Notes: generated by a model not told the origin, from the letters alone. Counted from the stretch's first letter, positions 44,887 through 57,317 are shown. The stretch: 64,000 nucleotides of DNA from Ceratodon purpureus (GCA_014871385.1 CM026432.1:823194-887193), one strand, 5' to 3'. Translations and numbers: made by a program.

Positions 44887-47765
44887 TCATGCGTTCAGTA
44901 GCGATTCCGTCCGCACACTTAGGCGAAGCGGTTCCAGATCCTCTGTGGTACCTGTCAAATCTTCACTAACCGCCCACAATGAGTAAGACAATTTGCTGTT
45001 CACAGCTCTTGCACTTGGATTCACCTTGCGACTGCTTTCATAGTAACCACCCGTTTTGCCTTCCATTTCATAAGCATTTGCCAGATAGACCGCTGTTGAT
45101 GCACCTTCCTCAGGAGTCTGCATCACACCCATACCCACACATTAAGTTACAATCTACAATAGTGCAGAATAATGTACTATATACTACCCATGTTTAGATG
45201 TTCAAAATTTTTTTGTCTTTGAAATTAAACTCTCCATCTGACCTTGACAATTCATAGAAACTGGCAATCACTTGAAAGCAGGCGTTGAATTAGTAGTGTA
45301 GCAGCAAAAAGACCTACCTTTAAACCTAGCAGTTTCGTCACTACTGGCCTGAGGCCAGGGATTGATGGCAAGTTCTTGCTCATTGATTGGGGAAGTATGT
45401 ACCGAGCCAACTGCAATAGACGAATTCAAATTCAAACATCAATCATGGCAATTTACAAAGGCGACACATGATATGAAAGCGAATATATACCCTTTTCTCA
45501 TGTTCCAACGTCCTAAACTTTTACATCATCCGTCATTAGAAAGTACGTACTCCAGGTAGGAACTTACCTCCGTATCAACAACACCTGGGTGCATACAGTT
45601 TGATGTCACGGGAATATTCAAAGATTTACAGCGTCGTGCAAGCTCATGAGAAAACAGGCAATTAGCTAATTTCGATTGCCCGTAAGCCTGCCATTCGTTG
45701 TACTCTGCAGACACAGTCACCCAAAAAAATATGAATGCCGAGTCGTCTCTTTAATTTAGTACCTTGCTTGTTGATATTTACTAGCACACTGCTTGAAGAC
45801 TAGAATTTCGCAGAGATTTTACTCTCTTTTAGACACAACAGACACTATCCAAATGAAGAATCATTTTTGATTCAAATTCGAAAGCAAAAGTTGAAAACAT
45901 GGAAGAGTTTAACAGTTCAATACTCCGAGTTTTATAGTTGAGGTCGGCAAAATCAATATTCCCAATTCGCTCAGCTGCCGAGGCCAACACCACCACTCTT
46001 GACTGTGCTCTGCAAAACCAAACTCATTCTCGGTAGGAAAAAAATAGCATATACAATATGTGGCAAGTTTCTCTATCCGATTCAATAACATGCATTGAAG
46101 TAGCAGAATTTCAGCAGAAGCTACAAACCCTTTCAAGCTTGTCAAGATACACATTTACTTACCCTGGTGAGGCACAAGTTACAAGCTTGTCAAGCAACAA
46201 AGCGGTAAGCAAGAAATGACCCAAATGGTTCACCTGTGCATTCAAGATACCAGTGGTCAACAGGGTCATCCTCAAATTTGTTGTGCGTTGCTTGGTACGT
46301 GAGAACATTTAAAACTAACATTGGAATATAAAAGCATAAACTAAGAATTAGCGAGTAGTATCATATTTGATCTTAAGACCACCCAGGGTAATCAAGTTAA
46401 TCCTCCAATTGCCTAACGTCGAAGCTGATCAGTCAAGAGTAAAATAACTAACCCCGAGCTGGTATTCATACCCATCCACGGTGTATTGAAGTGGGCATGC
46501 CATCACCCCAGCATTATTCACCTGTCCATAGCGCAACCAATACTTGTTAACAAAATGTTCACTATGAAAGATGTGAAATTTCAACTTGCAGTCTTAATAA
46601 AAAGGCCACTTGGGTCATCAGCTCCGGCAGAAATTTTAACTATTTAGAAATGTTTGGGGTTCTGTACTCACTAGTGAATTCAACGGAAGGCCAGAGTCCA
46701 GATACTCTGCTGCAAACTGACGGATTGAGGCAAACGAAGCCAGGTCTAACTCCATGACCCTGTCCAGTCCAACAGATTCTCAGGGACGGATTCCAGAATA
46801 ATCACATACCTCTTAAAAGTAACTACGAAATACCACTAGGAATTCTCTAGAATCCAGATACAGGTGAGAGATTTGAGACCTGACAGAGGAGCTATTGGAT
46901 GCTCGAATAATGTCTGCAACAGCTTGCTCTCCTTTCTCCAAGTTTCTGCATGCTTCCTTAAGCCAACCGTCACCAACGTCAAGATCACAGACAGAAATCA
47001 CATCATGCTGGAGCACACCAAATGCAGATCATCTATTCCTTGCATATAAATCATCATACTCAAAAGAAGCTCACCAATTGTTACAGACATGCCCAGTCTT
47101 GCGAGCTCTGTGGCAGTTGCCTTTCCTATACCTGATAAGACAGATCCAAGCTTTTAATCAAGAGCTCAAATTACAGCTTCGAACCCACAGTCTGCAAATT
47201 CAGTAAATTGTGCAGTTTCAACCTTATTCACCACATCCTGCAACCTAACCTAAAGCAAAGACATCAGACGCCATACCAGTGTTTCCACCCGTGATAATTA
47301 CATGCCGCTGGCTTGAAGGCGACGAGGACTGAGCCGCCCTACATAATCCTCCAGTGCGGGACTTACTACGTCCTCCCTGCCAATCCTCAACACTCACAAG
47401 CTAAACTTCAAGAAAACAACCAGCGTGTATCCATCAAGCCCATGAAGGAGCTCCTCCCACTCTTCCGGTAACCAATACAGCAAGCCCATTACCCAAACAC
47501 ATTGCATAAAAATCGGTCTCCTAATCAACAAACACCAAACTTCCCATCCTATAAACCAAACACTACACAATTTCAACCACGTCTCTCAAAATGCTTACAA
47601 ACAAGCCCAACTCATAATACAAGGCTATACCCGCTACCATACCTTGACAGCTGACTTCCCTCCGAACACCAGCTGCAATGAACCCAGTTCATCGAGCCCT
47701 CTGCAGGGAATACTCAACGAAATCCTTGGCAACAGAGAACCAACACAAGTTGCAGAAACCGCCAT
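44887..47765 (-). CDS. Plastid-targeted short-chain dehydrogenase/reductase
   Basis: Eleven exons on the minus strand, in order: 47643-47765, 47277-47376, 47075-47131, 46880-46952, 46672-46759, 46453-46521, 46163-46233, 45924-46009, 45568-45704, 45318-45410, 44887-45117. They join in phase to 375 residues. The first 65 residues are rich in Ser/Arg/Gly with almost no acidic residues, like a chloroplast transit peptide. Then comes the NAD(P) motif TGGNTGIG (70-77), NNAG (149-152), N172, Ser204 in [12 protein letters not shown], and Tyr230/Lys234 in YGQSK: a complete SDR active site. The fold is closest to retinol-dehydrogenase/TIC32-like SDRs; the substrate is unknown. ACRN after the second strand suggests NADP preference. 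The C terminus (from about 300) is the usual helical cap plus a short extension. One donor (45923, after A) was chosen to give the expected [14 protein letters not shown] join. Confidence 0.88.
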
Positions 47766-50036
47766 GCCAACAGCCACCCCTTGCAAATGAAAAATGAATA
47801 CCAGCAATCACTCAATTGCCTAAATAACACAAGCACATCAACTCTCAGCAGTAAGTCCCCTCCCACACCAAAACCAATCAGTTGTCTAAAATGAAACAAG
47901 CACATCAACTCAGAACTCACTCCCTCCTTAGAAACAAATGCACCTCATCACTGCTGAAAAAAGACACACCTTGGTTCTACTCAGTTACTCATCATGTCAA
48001 AAATTTCTGTGCAATGAGTGTGGCATGTCCGTAATCACATCCAAAATCCGTCACTGAAGATAGCCCGATGATCATCTTTGACGTTCATAGATTTATGAGA
48101 CGGGAATTTAAAATGTTTGGTTTTGGATATGCTGGGGAAATGTGTTTCAGGACGAGTACACAAAGCTGTCGCTGGACCTAAACTGGACAAGGTCTACGAA
48201 TAGCGTAGATCTGGGGACTATGTGATCTAGGAATAGTTTTGGTAGTGTGATTGGGGTCTGTTGGAAGTTGGTTTTGGGGCACAGACATGATGTGGCGAGG
48301 GGAGGATCCAACAATTGGGGAGGGCAAGAGGGCGGAGAGAAGGGGCATGCATTCGACCACGCCTGCTCTGCTCTGCTCTGGGGGCATGCCTCTTTGGTGG
48401 AGTTGTGGTTGCTGAGCCTGCACGCCATTGATATGGCATTCAATTTTTAATTTTTAGTAATTTTTGACATGAATGAAAAAATCATTTCACTCTTAGAAAA
48501 GAAACAACACATGGGTTGAGAGAGCAAACTTGCCATAACAATATTTGGAGGATGAACCTTGGTGATGATAGCAATACGCCTAAGTACATTAGTGGACATA
48601 AAGAAGGAGCGCGTAAAGAAAGAGAGCGTCTAATCTTTGTTCATCCTGAATCTCCATTATTACAGCAAATTATCTGATTTTATTTTTTTTGGTTGTAATT
48701 ATACAAGCAATACTAATGATGGAGATGAGGGCATATAGGTGTAAGATATGGGACAATATCCCCAACTGGCTCTAACTAGTTTTTTCTCTCTCTCAAGTTC
48801 TTGTTACTTTCTGCCCTGGATGAAAATTCGATGAGGGTTATACTTTTCTTTCTGCAATGAAGTTTGTTCATTTGCCTCAAAAATAAAAATATGGGACAAT
48901 AATTGGCTTTGATATGTACATCTCAATTAATGTAATGGCAATAAACCAAGTTAAAGATATTAACATATATCTATTTTTAATTAAAGAGATCTTGTAGTTG
49001 TTTAATTGGTGTAGGATTTACAGCCTTCCGCACCACTTCAAACATTTTAGTTGAATTTTTATCCACTCATTCACTTAGAGATATCTTTCATTGTTCATTT
49101 TCTGGAAGACTTGAAAGTAGTATATATAAATAATTTCCAAATTTTACTCCAAATTATAATAAAAGCATTTGTTGAACTATCATTTTCGCTTCAAAAATAA
49201 GGATACCTATTCATACTATAAAATGATTAATTTCCTTCCACATTGATGTTTATATTCCATCAAAATTACATAAGCTTATTGCAACAATATTTATTTTTAA
49301 ATGTCCAAATAAAAAATGACACTTTAAACACTCATTACATTCAATCGGTGCTAAATCTCAACAACTTACTATTATTGCAATATTATGAAAACTTTCATAG
49401 GTTCCAATGCCAAAACGGTAGATAATTTAAATCCATATAAAACAAAGAAAAAATACTTTAAAAGAATTTATATTTTTCATTTCAAACAAGTGTTTTTAAT
49501 GCAAAAAAATATTTAAATGTCAAAAAACATGATAGATGTTAAGGTGGACAATGTAGTTCTTGAAGATTTATCTTTTTTGCATGGATTAAAACCCATCCTT
49601 ACCTTAATGTGCATTATTTCAAATTATCTAATAATGAAAAAATTTCAAATCCTTTGATCTCTGTCATGAAGTTGACTTTCTAAATAAAAACCCGCCTTAA
49701 AAATTTTATTGTGCTAAAATTAAAAACCATATTTAGCTTTTTAATTTAACTTTTACTTTTCTTTGCACTAAAATAAAAACTCTATTTAGCTTTTTTTGTT
49801 GAACTTTTATTTTTTCTTTTATTTTGTTTTTTATTATAAATTGACGTCTTACTCTTGTTTATTTAAATCACAAAACATTAGTATGTTTTAAATCAATCCT
49901 TCTAGTTGAAGATAGAGAAGATATAAAATTCAATTTTATTTTCAATATAACAAAATTTTCATTTTGTAATAGAGTGTATGTTCTTTGAAAAAATATAATG
50001 CACTTTCATCCATAGATTCTAAGGTTGTTTGAAAAG
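47766..50036. other. Spacer between SDR and repeat-protein gene 1
   Basis: Bases 47766-48450 are of mixed composition and probably include the SDR promoter; a short ctgct run lies at about 48362-48377. From 48450 the DNA is AT-rich. The last 80 bp resemble the sequence before the second repeat-protein gene (59456-59521). No gene is supported. Confidence 0.5.
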
Positions 50037-50687
50037 ATGGAATTTCAACGATTCAAAAGGTGGTGGACAACACTTCAAAACGGTCCTTTGAGTATAGAAG
50101 AAATCAATGTTCAAGAATATGAAATGTATTTAACAACCTCAAATAATTTTTTGGAAATTTACATGAAGAATCCATCTAATGAAAACTATCATATAGCTCT
50201 TAATAGAATTCATGAAACTTATTCAAAAAGCCCAATTTTGAGAGAATACATGGCAAAATCCAAAGAAATTCTGCAAACTTATGAAAACAGTCCAATTCAT
50301 AAGATGTATGTGAAAGAATATGACAGGCTTTGGAAGATTTATAAAGAAAGCCCATTTTACAAGACATATGACAAAGCATATGCCCAGCTGTGGGAACATT
50401 ATTTGAAGAAGGAATTAACAACAGAACAATTTCAGACAATTTGTAGTGAATTACTTGAGACCAGATTTAAAAATCCAGCATACGAGGAGTTTCAAGCAGC
50501 TACTCACAGACTTTTTGAGATTAAAATAAGGAACCCAGCTTATAAAGATTATGAATCGGCTTCATCTAGACTACTCGAATTTAAAATGCAGGATCCAGCT
50601 TATCAAGATTACGTAAGAGCTTTAGATGAACTTCTTATAACTAGACAGTTGGTTTCCTACTACATGTATGAATTCCTTTCAGCGTGA
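50037..50687 (+). CDS. 20-residue-repeat protein 1, unknown function
   Basis: A 216-residue protein I do not recognise. It starts MEFQRFKRWW and then consists almost wholly of units of 20 residues, at about 45-64, 65-84, 85-104, 105-124, 125-145, 146-165, 166-185 and 186-205. The consensus is [S/N/D]P-x-Y-x-x-[Y/F]-x-x-A-x-x-x-L-x-E-x, for example NPAYKDYESASSRLLEF. The pattern predicts amphipathic helices broken by the Pro, like a small solenoid. No signal peptide or membrane segment is seen. The ATG at 50037 aligns with the ATG of the paralog at 59522; upstream codons in frame lack an ATG. Codons are AT-rich, unlike RPB8 nearby. Conservation of frame and start between diverged paralogs supports a real gene. 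Confidence 0.75.
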   Translation: MEFQRFKRWWTTLQNGPLSIEEINVQEYEMYLTTSNNFLEIYMKNPSNENYHIALNRIHETYSKSPILREYMAKSKEILQTYENSPIHKMYVKEYDRLWKIYKESPFYKTYDKAYAQLWEHYLKKELTTEQFQTICSELLETRFKNPAYEEFQAATHRLFEIKIRNPAYKDYESASSRLLEFKMQDPAYQDYVRALDELLITRQLVSYYMYEFLSA

Positions 50688-50724
50688 TATATATTTTGTA
50701 GTCACAAGTACCTCGTCGTCTTAA

Positions 50725-51288
50725 CCCCTAAGATTCCTATAAACCCAATTGGTTTTTGGAGTAACTAGCAACTTAGATGAAGTAGTGAGAAGTAATGTTA
50801 TAGCATAAGAATTTCTAAAAAGGAAAATTTAAGTGCAAACTATTAGAGCAATTTTTTTTGTAACTTATATATATCTTTGAAATTATTCAATGTCAAACTC
50901 ATTTTCTCTTTAAAATCTGGGCAACCAAAAACTTCTTGATTTTTTTGATTTTTTTTGATTTTTTGATTACAATGTCTTGTTATAAAAATTCCTACTCAAC
51001 TTATCAACTTAACCAATGTGTAGAAAACATGGGTTTTACAAGGACACACTTCAAAGTTGGACAAACAAAATTCTGCAATTGATGATAAAAAAGTTTTAGT
51101 CCACTATGATCATCTTGATTTCACAACTAGAGATAATTCAATTTTGATGTATGAACAATATATTAAGTGAATTTTCAAATCTTAAAGTTGAATAACCTAA
51201 GCAATACTTAATTTAAGATATATAAGACATGAAGTTGAAAAGAGTCAATTCTGACAGTTTTTGTTCCAAAAACACCAAAATTTAGGTG
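50725..51288. mobile_element. Candidate TTAA-flanked MITE (564 bp)
   Basis: Begins CCCCTAAGATT after TTAA (50721-50724) and ends AAATTTAGGTG before TTAA (51289-51292). Terminal repeats match at about 9 of 11 bases. It contains tandem-like T-rich runs (gattttttttgatt) around 50938-50967. The family link to the other TTAA elements rests only on the ends. Confidence 0.4.
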
Positions 51289-51461
51289 TTAAGACCACCC
51301 ATGCATATGTATATAGAGTTAATTCTGATACTAGTATTGCATGAATAAGGGGCTTTTTAATCTATAAGAATGCTATTTGTAGGCCAAATGGCCTACTCAG
51401 ATTCTTCTTGGATTTAATGCCCCCTTTTAGAGGTAGGGTTTTGTATAAAATATTTAATTAA

Positions 51462-52723
51462 CCCTTAAAGGCCCATTGTCCTGGAATGGGCTTTATTAAA
51501 TTTGGGCAGGTTCCTAGAATTCCAATTTAATTCCTAAATCTTTGAAAAAGATAATTTAGGTAGGTATTATGAAGAGGTTTGTGCAGAATTTTTTTTAATT
51601 TTTTTTTAACATACTGATAAAAAGTTATGGGGTTTTGAGTGTCAAAAGCTGCATTCAGCAAAACTTCGGGCAAGCTCACAGCCACTGTCAATGCAGCAAA
51701 TTCTGCTCAAAACTGCCCAAAATTGCCAAAATCTGCCAAAATCTGCCTAAAGCCGAAACTTTGAAATTCCACCAAAAATTGAGATTTTGATATTTTTCAA
51801 AAATAAAAATCTCAATGTATACAGAAGGCAGTAGAGCATGTTCCCACCGTTCTGATTTTCAATCCAATTTTTTTTCATATGCTATTTTTATTGTCAAAAA
51901 ATGGCCTTTGTTTGTAAATTTCAGTATACCCGTAGAGGAAAATAATGTTTTTGGCAACCTTCCACAACTTTTTTGAATATTATTTTTTTAATACAATTAG
52001 CTAACTCAGTCTTCTTTGACGTGCATCAAAACCCCCAAGATCCATAATGCAAAAAAATGGCTATTTGGGCCTTCAAAACTCTGCTGATCCCATTTTGCGC
52101 TAGAAAATAAACTTGTTTTTCAACTTTGAACGTTATGATCTTGCAATTGGTGAGGTAAGATTTGGTGCACATGTAGACATAGAAGTTAGCTACAAGATCT
52201 TACGGTTAAGGTGGAGGCACCCATAGCCGACCAGGTACCCATAACTAATCAGTAGACTTCTCCATTTGCGACCTCCATTTCCAACCACTTACTGTTCAAA
52301 ATCTTGGGAGATCTAGAAGAAAGTATCAAGCATGATTGGTAGAAAGGGAATCATACGGGAATATTTTGGTAGTAGCACACTGATCAAGTTTTGATGTCAT
52401 GGTGGTCGGTTTTAGGTGGGCCTACATATCGGCTATATGTATTACAAAAAAAATGTCTTTCAAAATTCATAGTAAATTCAATATTGAAGTAAACATGACA
52501 TTTAAAGTTGCATTCCTCCTTACACCTATTTCCCCTTCAAGGAAAAATCTCCCTCAACTTATACACCTCCAATTTTAGTGGAAAATTTCTTAACTGGTTG
52601 GTTACAGGTGCCTCCACCTTAGATGTACTAACTACAACCCCAAGTTTGCAAAATCCACCTTGCTTTGAAGAGGGGCTGTTTTCAGCCAGTTTTGATGAAA
52701 AACACCCTTGGGCGTTTAGGAGA
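51462..52723. mobile_element. TTAA-flanked MITE, copy E, with nested insertion
   Basis: Relative of copies A and B: the left end cccttaaagg follows TTAA at 51458-51461 and the interior shares the caccaaaaattgagattttg region. The right end is eroded (tttaggagataa). It is longer than A and B because another element of 411 bp is inserted at 52209-52619. Confidence 0.65.
52209..52619. mobile_element. 411-bp MITE nested in copy E, TA target duplication
   Basis: Perfect 13-bp terminal inverted repeats (AGGTGGAGGCACC / GGTGCCTCCACCT), extending imperfectly to about 26 bp, flanked by TA on both sides (52207-52208 and 52620-52621). The uninterrupted sequence acggttagatg in copy B shows the empty site with a single TA. 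This fits a Tc1/mariner-type non-autonomous element. Confidence 0.88.
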
Positions 52724-52785
52724 TAATAAAAGAAGGCAATCCCTACTACAACTACAGTATGTATATTCTGTCACTCATACATTAA

Positions 52786-53572
52786 CCCCTAAATGCACTG
52801 GCGACCAAAATGTGGTCGCAGCCTATTTTGGACAGGCTGCTACGGCGCCAAAAATAATTATTAAGTTTTGAAATTTTGTATGTAGATTCTTTCAGTCATT
52901 ACGTACATGTCAAGCTTTGTTTCATATGATTCTGATATGTAATGCAAAAGTTATGAAGGATGAAAGGTTCAAAATCTCAACGCGGGCAGCATAAAAAAAA
53001 CTCAAATCTTTTTTTTAAAAATAAATTAAAATATCATCATTTTCTACTGATTTGTATGCACATAGGAAGCTTTGAGCCATGCCAATCCAATAAGTGAGGT
53101 AAGAGATATGAGAAGTCATATTATGCGGGCAGTTTGGTCAACTCTTCATCAAAAATAACTTCAACTATTGATTTTGAACTCGATTTTAGCAATTTTTCAA
53201 AATTAAAAATTGGAAAAGTTTTTGGTTACTTGTTACATCATTTTCACCGTTGGAATTGACAATATCTACTTTTATGTGGACAAAATTAGTAGTTTTGTTT
53301 TTCCCTCTATTCTACATCTTATTCTAATTATTTATGGTTTGAAGATGAAAATTAAGGTTTAATGTTTTGAAATTTAAGTTTAAACATCATGATCTTGTGA
53401 TTGGTTTGGTTTCTGACTCTAAGAATTTGAGAAATAGTTTTTTGATGAGTTATTTATAAGATCCTAAGGTTGAAATTGCAAAAGAATGTTATGAAATTAA
53501 AAAAATCAGCTTGCTTTACAAAGAGGTATCAAAAGACACTTTGAGCCTGAAATTTTCAAGAGCATTTAGGGG
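52786..53572. mobile_element. TTAA-flanked MITE, copy D (787 bp)
   Basis: Begins CCCCTAAATGC and ends GCATTTAGGGG, a perfect 11-bp inverted repeat (15 bp if the TTAA on each side is counted). Unlike the A/B/E family its interior differs. The same 10-mer ctcatacatt lies on both flanks (52774-52783 and 53577-53586), which could be the real target duplication. Confidence 0.7.
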
Positions 53573-53576
53573 TTAA

Positions 53577-54026
53577 CTCATACATTGTAACAGTGTGAAA
53601 CCAAAATTCTGAAAATGGATGATTTGAGGTTTCCTGGAATATTCATGACGCTACTCAGTAACTCTCTGGTTGGGTTCATATTGACAAAAATGACCTCTCC
53701 GATGTTTTGGTACGACAAAATACTCCTCTTGGCACTCTCATACATGCAGGAAAATGCCCACCGTGACTTCGTGTCCCATATTATTTTCTTCCAATGGCCA
53801 TTAGAAAAAACAGCAAAGTCACACCTGCAGACCGGGAACTTTAAGACAACAATAAGCGTGATCAATCAATGCATTGTAACTTCCACACACTGTCATCAAC
53901 TTACATAGATACTCAAGCACAATTCTAGTGAAGCTGTTAGCGTTCAGATAGCACGCCGACTCAACCACCAACGTTACATAAAATTATGAATTACCAGTAG
54001 ATGCCTGTAAATTGGCGAGGCCAGTG
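53577..54026. other. Spacer between MITE D and the RPB8 block
   Basis: Open frames exist on both strands (up to 97 codons) but neither resembles a known protein and they mirror each other. I see no supported gene. Confidence 0.4.
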
Positions 54027-55281
54027 TCTTGCATTTCTTGAGCCAGATCATTCTTCCCCAGAAACCTAGCGAACCACAGGAAAGAAAGAAAGAGAGTTCC
54101 ATTCGCTCATCCACTCACGTAGACATTCAAGCTCATCACTCATCGTCTGAACAAACATCGTCTACGAAGGCCTAAATAGCTGCCACAAGCTATGGAAGAC
54201 TACATGTAAAGGAAAACTCCGAAAACCATCCTCCAGCACCATCAACACATACCCACTTCTGTCTCAAAATTGATCGTCACTGCACAGTCATTCATGCTCG
54301 CCACGAGCAATATCGCACCAACTGCCAAAACCAAACGTTCGCCCCATGCGTTTCCTGCTCTAGTGCCAAGGCATAGCTACCGATTGCTTGCACAAAACCC
54401 TAAACACACTACCTCGCATACACCGCTGCACAAAGAAGCCTCATCTTGCACACCACACCAGACTCGAGAGCATACTAGTCCACCTCTTCGTCCGAGACCC
54501 CGACCAGGGCAGCTCGTCGCAGCTCTCCAGTCCTTCAAAATTGAATCCTCGCCAACCAGGGCTCCCAAACCCTAAAACCCCACCACCTCCCATCACACCT
54601 TCCGCATCAGCAGGTACACGCGCTGATCCATCGCCAGGTTGTTCAGGTTGTTCGGGTCGCCCTTCAGGCACATCAGCAGCCCGCCGAACGAGACGTAGCT
54701 CTCCACCTTCGCCGGGCCCTTCGTGTCCAGGTCCGTGTACTTGTACACCTTCCCATACATCACATACTCGTACTTGTCCGCCAGCGACTTGCGCCGGCTC
54801 TGGTCGAACGTGCCGTCGTCCAGGGTGCCGTCCAGGCTCAGCGTCGACGCCAGCGCCAGCGTGAACTTCTCCCCGACGTGCATGGGGTAGATGTCGATGT
54901 TCACGTCCAGCAGCACGTCCATGTCGAACTGCTCGCTGTGCGCCACGATCCGCGACACCTTGTCGAACTTCTTGCCATCGGGGTCGAGCTGCGTGATGCT
55001 GAAGATGTCCTCGAACAGCACCGTGTCCGCCATGGCGTGGCGCAGCAGAGTTGGGCAGCGCCTCAAGAGCCTGCGAATGCGAAGCAAAGCAGAGTGTGTC
55101 TGTATGTTAACTTATGTGTGTCTCTGCTCTGAACTTTCCCACACAAACCGACGTCCTCACACTCTGACACTTTCGCTGACACACAATCTGACACACGATC
55201 TCCTGGCTTTCCCTTGAGGGTCTGATGGCGTTCCCAGTGTGTTCCTGTGTTGTTCCCGATGGACCTTTAATGCCACTGATA
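54027..55281 (-). repeat. RPB8 segmental duplication, copy 1
   Basis: Matches 60310-61572. Downstream and coding parts are almost identical with scattered substitutions (about ten noticed, including one synonymous change in the coding region). The promoter end is alignable but gapped because copy 2 has an expanded minisatellite. It includes RPB8 and about 0.57 kb of its downstream sequence. Confidence 0.9.
54593..55033 (-). CDS. RPB8: RNA polymerase I/II/III subunit RPABC3 (RPB8), copy 1
   Basis: A 146-residue protein starting MADTVLFEDIFSITQLDPDG and ending YLLMRKV, the length and ends typical of plant NRPB8. RPB8 is a shared core subunit of nuclear RNA polymerases I, II and III with an OB-fold. 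The middle block (FDMDVLLDVNIDIYPMHVGE) and SYVSFGGLLMCLKGDP are family hallmarks. The minus-strand frame is open 18 codons upstream, but MADT matches the family start and lies in good context (gccATGGCG). Intronless, with almost only G/C in third positions. The paralog at 60877-61317 encodes the same protein. Either both copies are active or one is redundant; nothing in the coding sequence marks one as dead. Confidence 0.95.
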   Translation of the reverse strand: MADTVLFEDIFSITQLDPDGKKFDKVSRIVAHSEQFDMDVLLDVNIDIYPMHVGEKFTLALASTLSLDGTLDDGTFDQSRRKSLADKYEYVMYGKVYKYTDLDTKGPAKVESYVSFGGLLMCLKGDPNNLNNLAMDQRVYLLMRKV

Positions 55282-57317
55282 TACAGGATTGGAAACATTG
55301 GAGGTTGTATTAGTGAATGTCTCAAAGCTGATGAGAGCATGGAAGTGTTGAACATCGACTGTTACGCAGCTTTTTATCATTGCGATGACGAATTTCAGAC
55401 CTACAGTAGATCTTCAAATTATGTGACCGGCATGGTACACTGCTTTAGCAGCTTTCTACAGTGCTTCGGTATTTGGAGTTTCAATGGCTACACGGGCTCA
55501 GTTTTGACTGGAGAAGATTTGCAGTTGTTTTTTTGGCTCTAGTGCACCAAGTTTTGGTTATTCAATTATCCAACACATCCTTGTGAGGAGAAACAAAATT
55601 TCGTTATTTACGAGAGTGATTGCAACACAGCTCCAGAAGGGCAGAGGCAAGACAAAGTTTGCCTTCAAGTTTCCTTGGCCTTGACTTCTGCTGTTATTTA
55701 AATCAGAGTGGATTAGTCTTCGTGAGATTTTTTTTGGGAATCCTGGAGGTGAAAATTGAATGGCTACAAGCCTACAAAAGTGGAAGAAAATCATAACCCT
55801 TTGAATGTCGAAGAAATGATTGAGAACTTTCAAATTACAGGACCCTGCGTGACTTTGGGTGGCACAGAAATAAATGAAACTGATTTAACTTCCAAGGTAA
55901 TTAGAAATGCATTTTCAATGAAGGATACCTGGAAAAAGTAGACAGTGATTCTGGGCGCTCAGGCTGGTGTGGTTACGACACGGATTCTTGGAGGAATCAC
56001 GAGTCTCCCTCCGTTGCTCCGGGATTCGGAGGCGGTGCTAACCTATAGCATCTCAAAAGTCACATTGTGAATTCCCATGTGCATAACAATTCCAGGCCTA
56101 CTAATATAATAACCCAAGGCTATGTCAAAGCAGAAGCGACGCTCCTGGTGCAATCATGTAAAGTGGGACAATTCTACAAGTTACACGAGGCAAAGTGGTC
56201 AGTCTGTCACCGCTTCACAACGATCCTCTTGGCAGTCTTGGAAACTAACTTAGTTGAAGTGCTGATGATCGTCAGTTTGAGGGCATCAGTGAGTTGCGTG
56301 GGGGAATTAATTTGTAGAGTGTTGTTTCTATTTTTTGTCGTCGGGCACTGTCGTCACGGTCGTCAGGTGCCTCCTCCTCCAAGCGCCAGGGTGTTGGCCG
56401 TACATGAGCTCCTCCTTCTCCAGACTCACCCATGCTCATTGCTCACCCGACGTTGCTAGAAGAACCATCTACTCTCTTCTGTGGCCTGCAGATGATCAAC
56501 GGAGACTTGCCGTGTGTGAGTAGTACTGTGGATGGTGTTGTTGATCAGGAAGGGCGGGAAGTTCTGTGGATGTGGCGGAGGGTTGCCTGTTCGTGCTTGG
56601 ACAGAAGACTTCGAGGGAGATTGTAGATCTGTGAAATTGGATTTTTGAAGGTGGGTTTCGTAGAATAATATGCTTCGGGGCAATAATTGGACCTGACTGA
56701 GGTAGATCGACGCTGGCTCTACGAGCTGGGTTACTAGATAGTGACCCTGGGAACTTGATCAAGTGACACGAGTAGAAGTAGAAGGATGATGCGGCTGCTG
56801 AAACATAGAAAAATTTCACAGCCTTACTGAGTGGGTGCAATTTTGTGTGATATGCAGGTTAGTTGCAGGTACTTGAGGCGTGGAGATGACATCCCTCAAA
56901 GTCTCGACCACCTTCGTAAGGCTTCACTCTCACCGCTTGCTCCATTTCAAAATGAGATTTTCTAAAGTGAATTTGCACCCGTTACAATGTTCTTGGGACG
57001 GCCCCTGGATGTCTCCCTCATTGTAAGCTTTATGATTCAAGCTTCAAGTTCACAACAATTTTCTTTCAGGGGCGGACAGAGAATCTTCAGCACCTGCACA
57101 ATGTGTGGACCAATGTTACGCCATTCTTCTCAGGGCATAGGCGCCATGGACTTCAATTGTCTGCACCAGTTTCGAATTCTAACGTAAGTGGCCTGCGCAC
57201 TTCCATTAGGTGCTCTTGTCGTGGTCAATTTTCTCAGAGCGTTCTGATAATTGCAACTTGTTCTCGTCGACAACGCTTCACGAGCTTATTGCTTTCGGAC
57301 TCTTGGAACGATGTGCT
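55282..57317. other. Spacer between RPB8 copy 1 and DUF3445 gene
   Basis: Mixed composition. A plus-strand stretch 57070-57183 reads RTENLQHLHNVWTNVTPFF and ends at a good donor (gtaagt), preceded by a plausible acceptor (ttctttcag), so it could be an upstream exon of the DUF3445 gene; I cannot connect it in phase with confidence. Other open frames (55225-55542, 56067-56459) do not look like protein. Confidence 0.35.

Noticed and set aside
53578-53908. Pair of about 95-codon frames on opposite strands
   Set aside because: They mirror each other, resemble nothing known, and lie between a MITE and the RPB8 block; no splice or start support.
54388-54864. 158-codon plus-strand frame antisense to RPB8
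   Set aside because: Ser/Pro/Thr-rich shadow caused by GC3 bias of RPB8; recurs at copy 2 for the same reason.
56067-56459. 130-codon plus-strand frame
   Set aside because: Composition is not protein-like, with no homology features or splice context.
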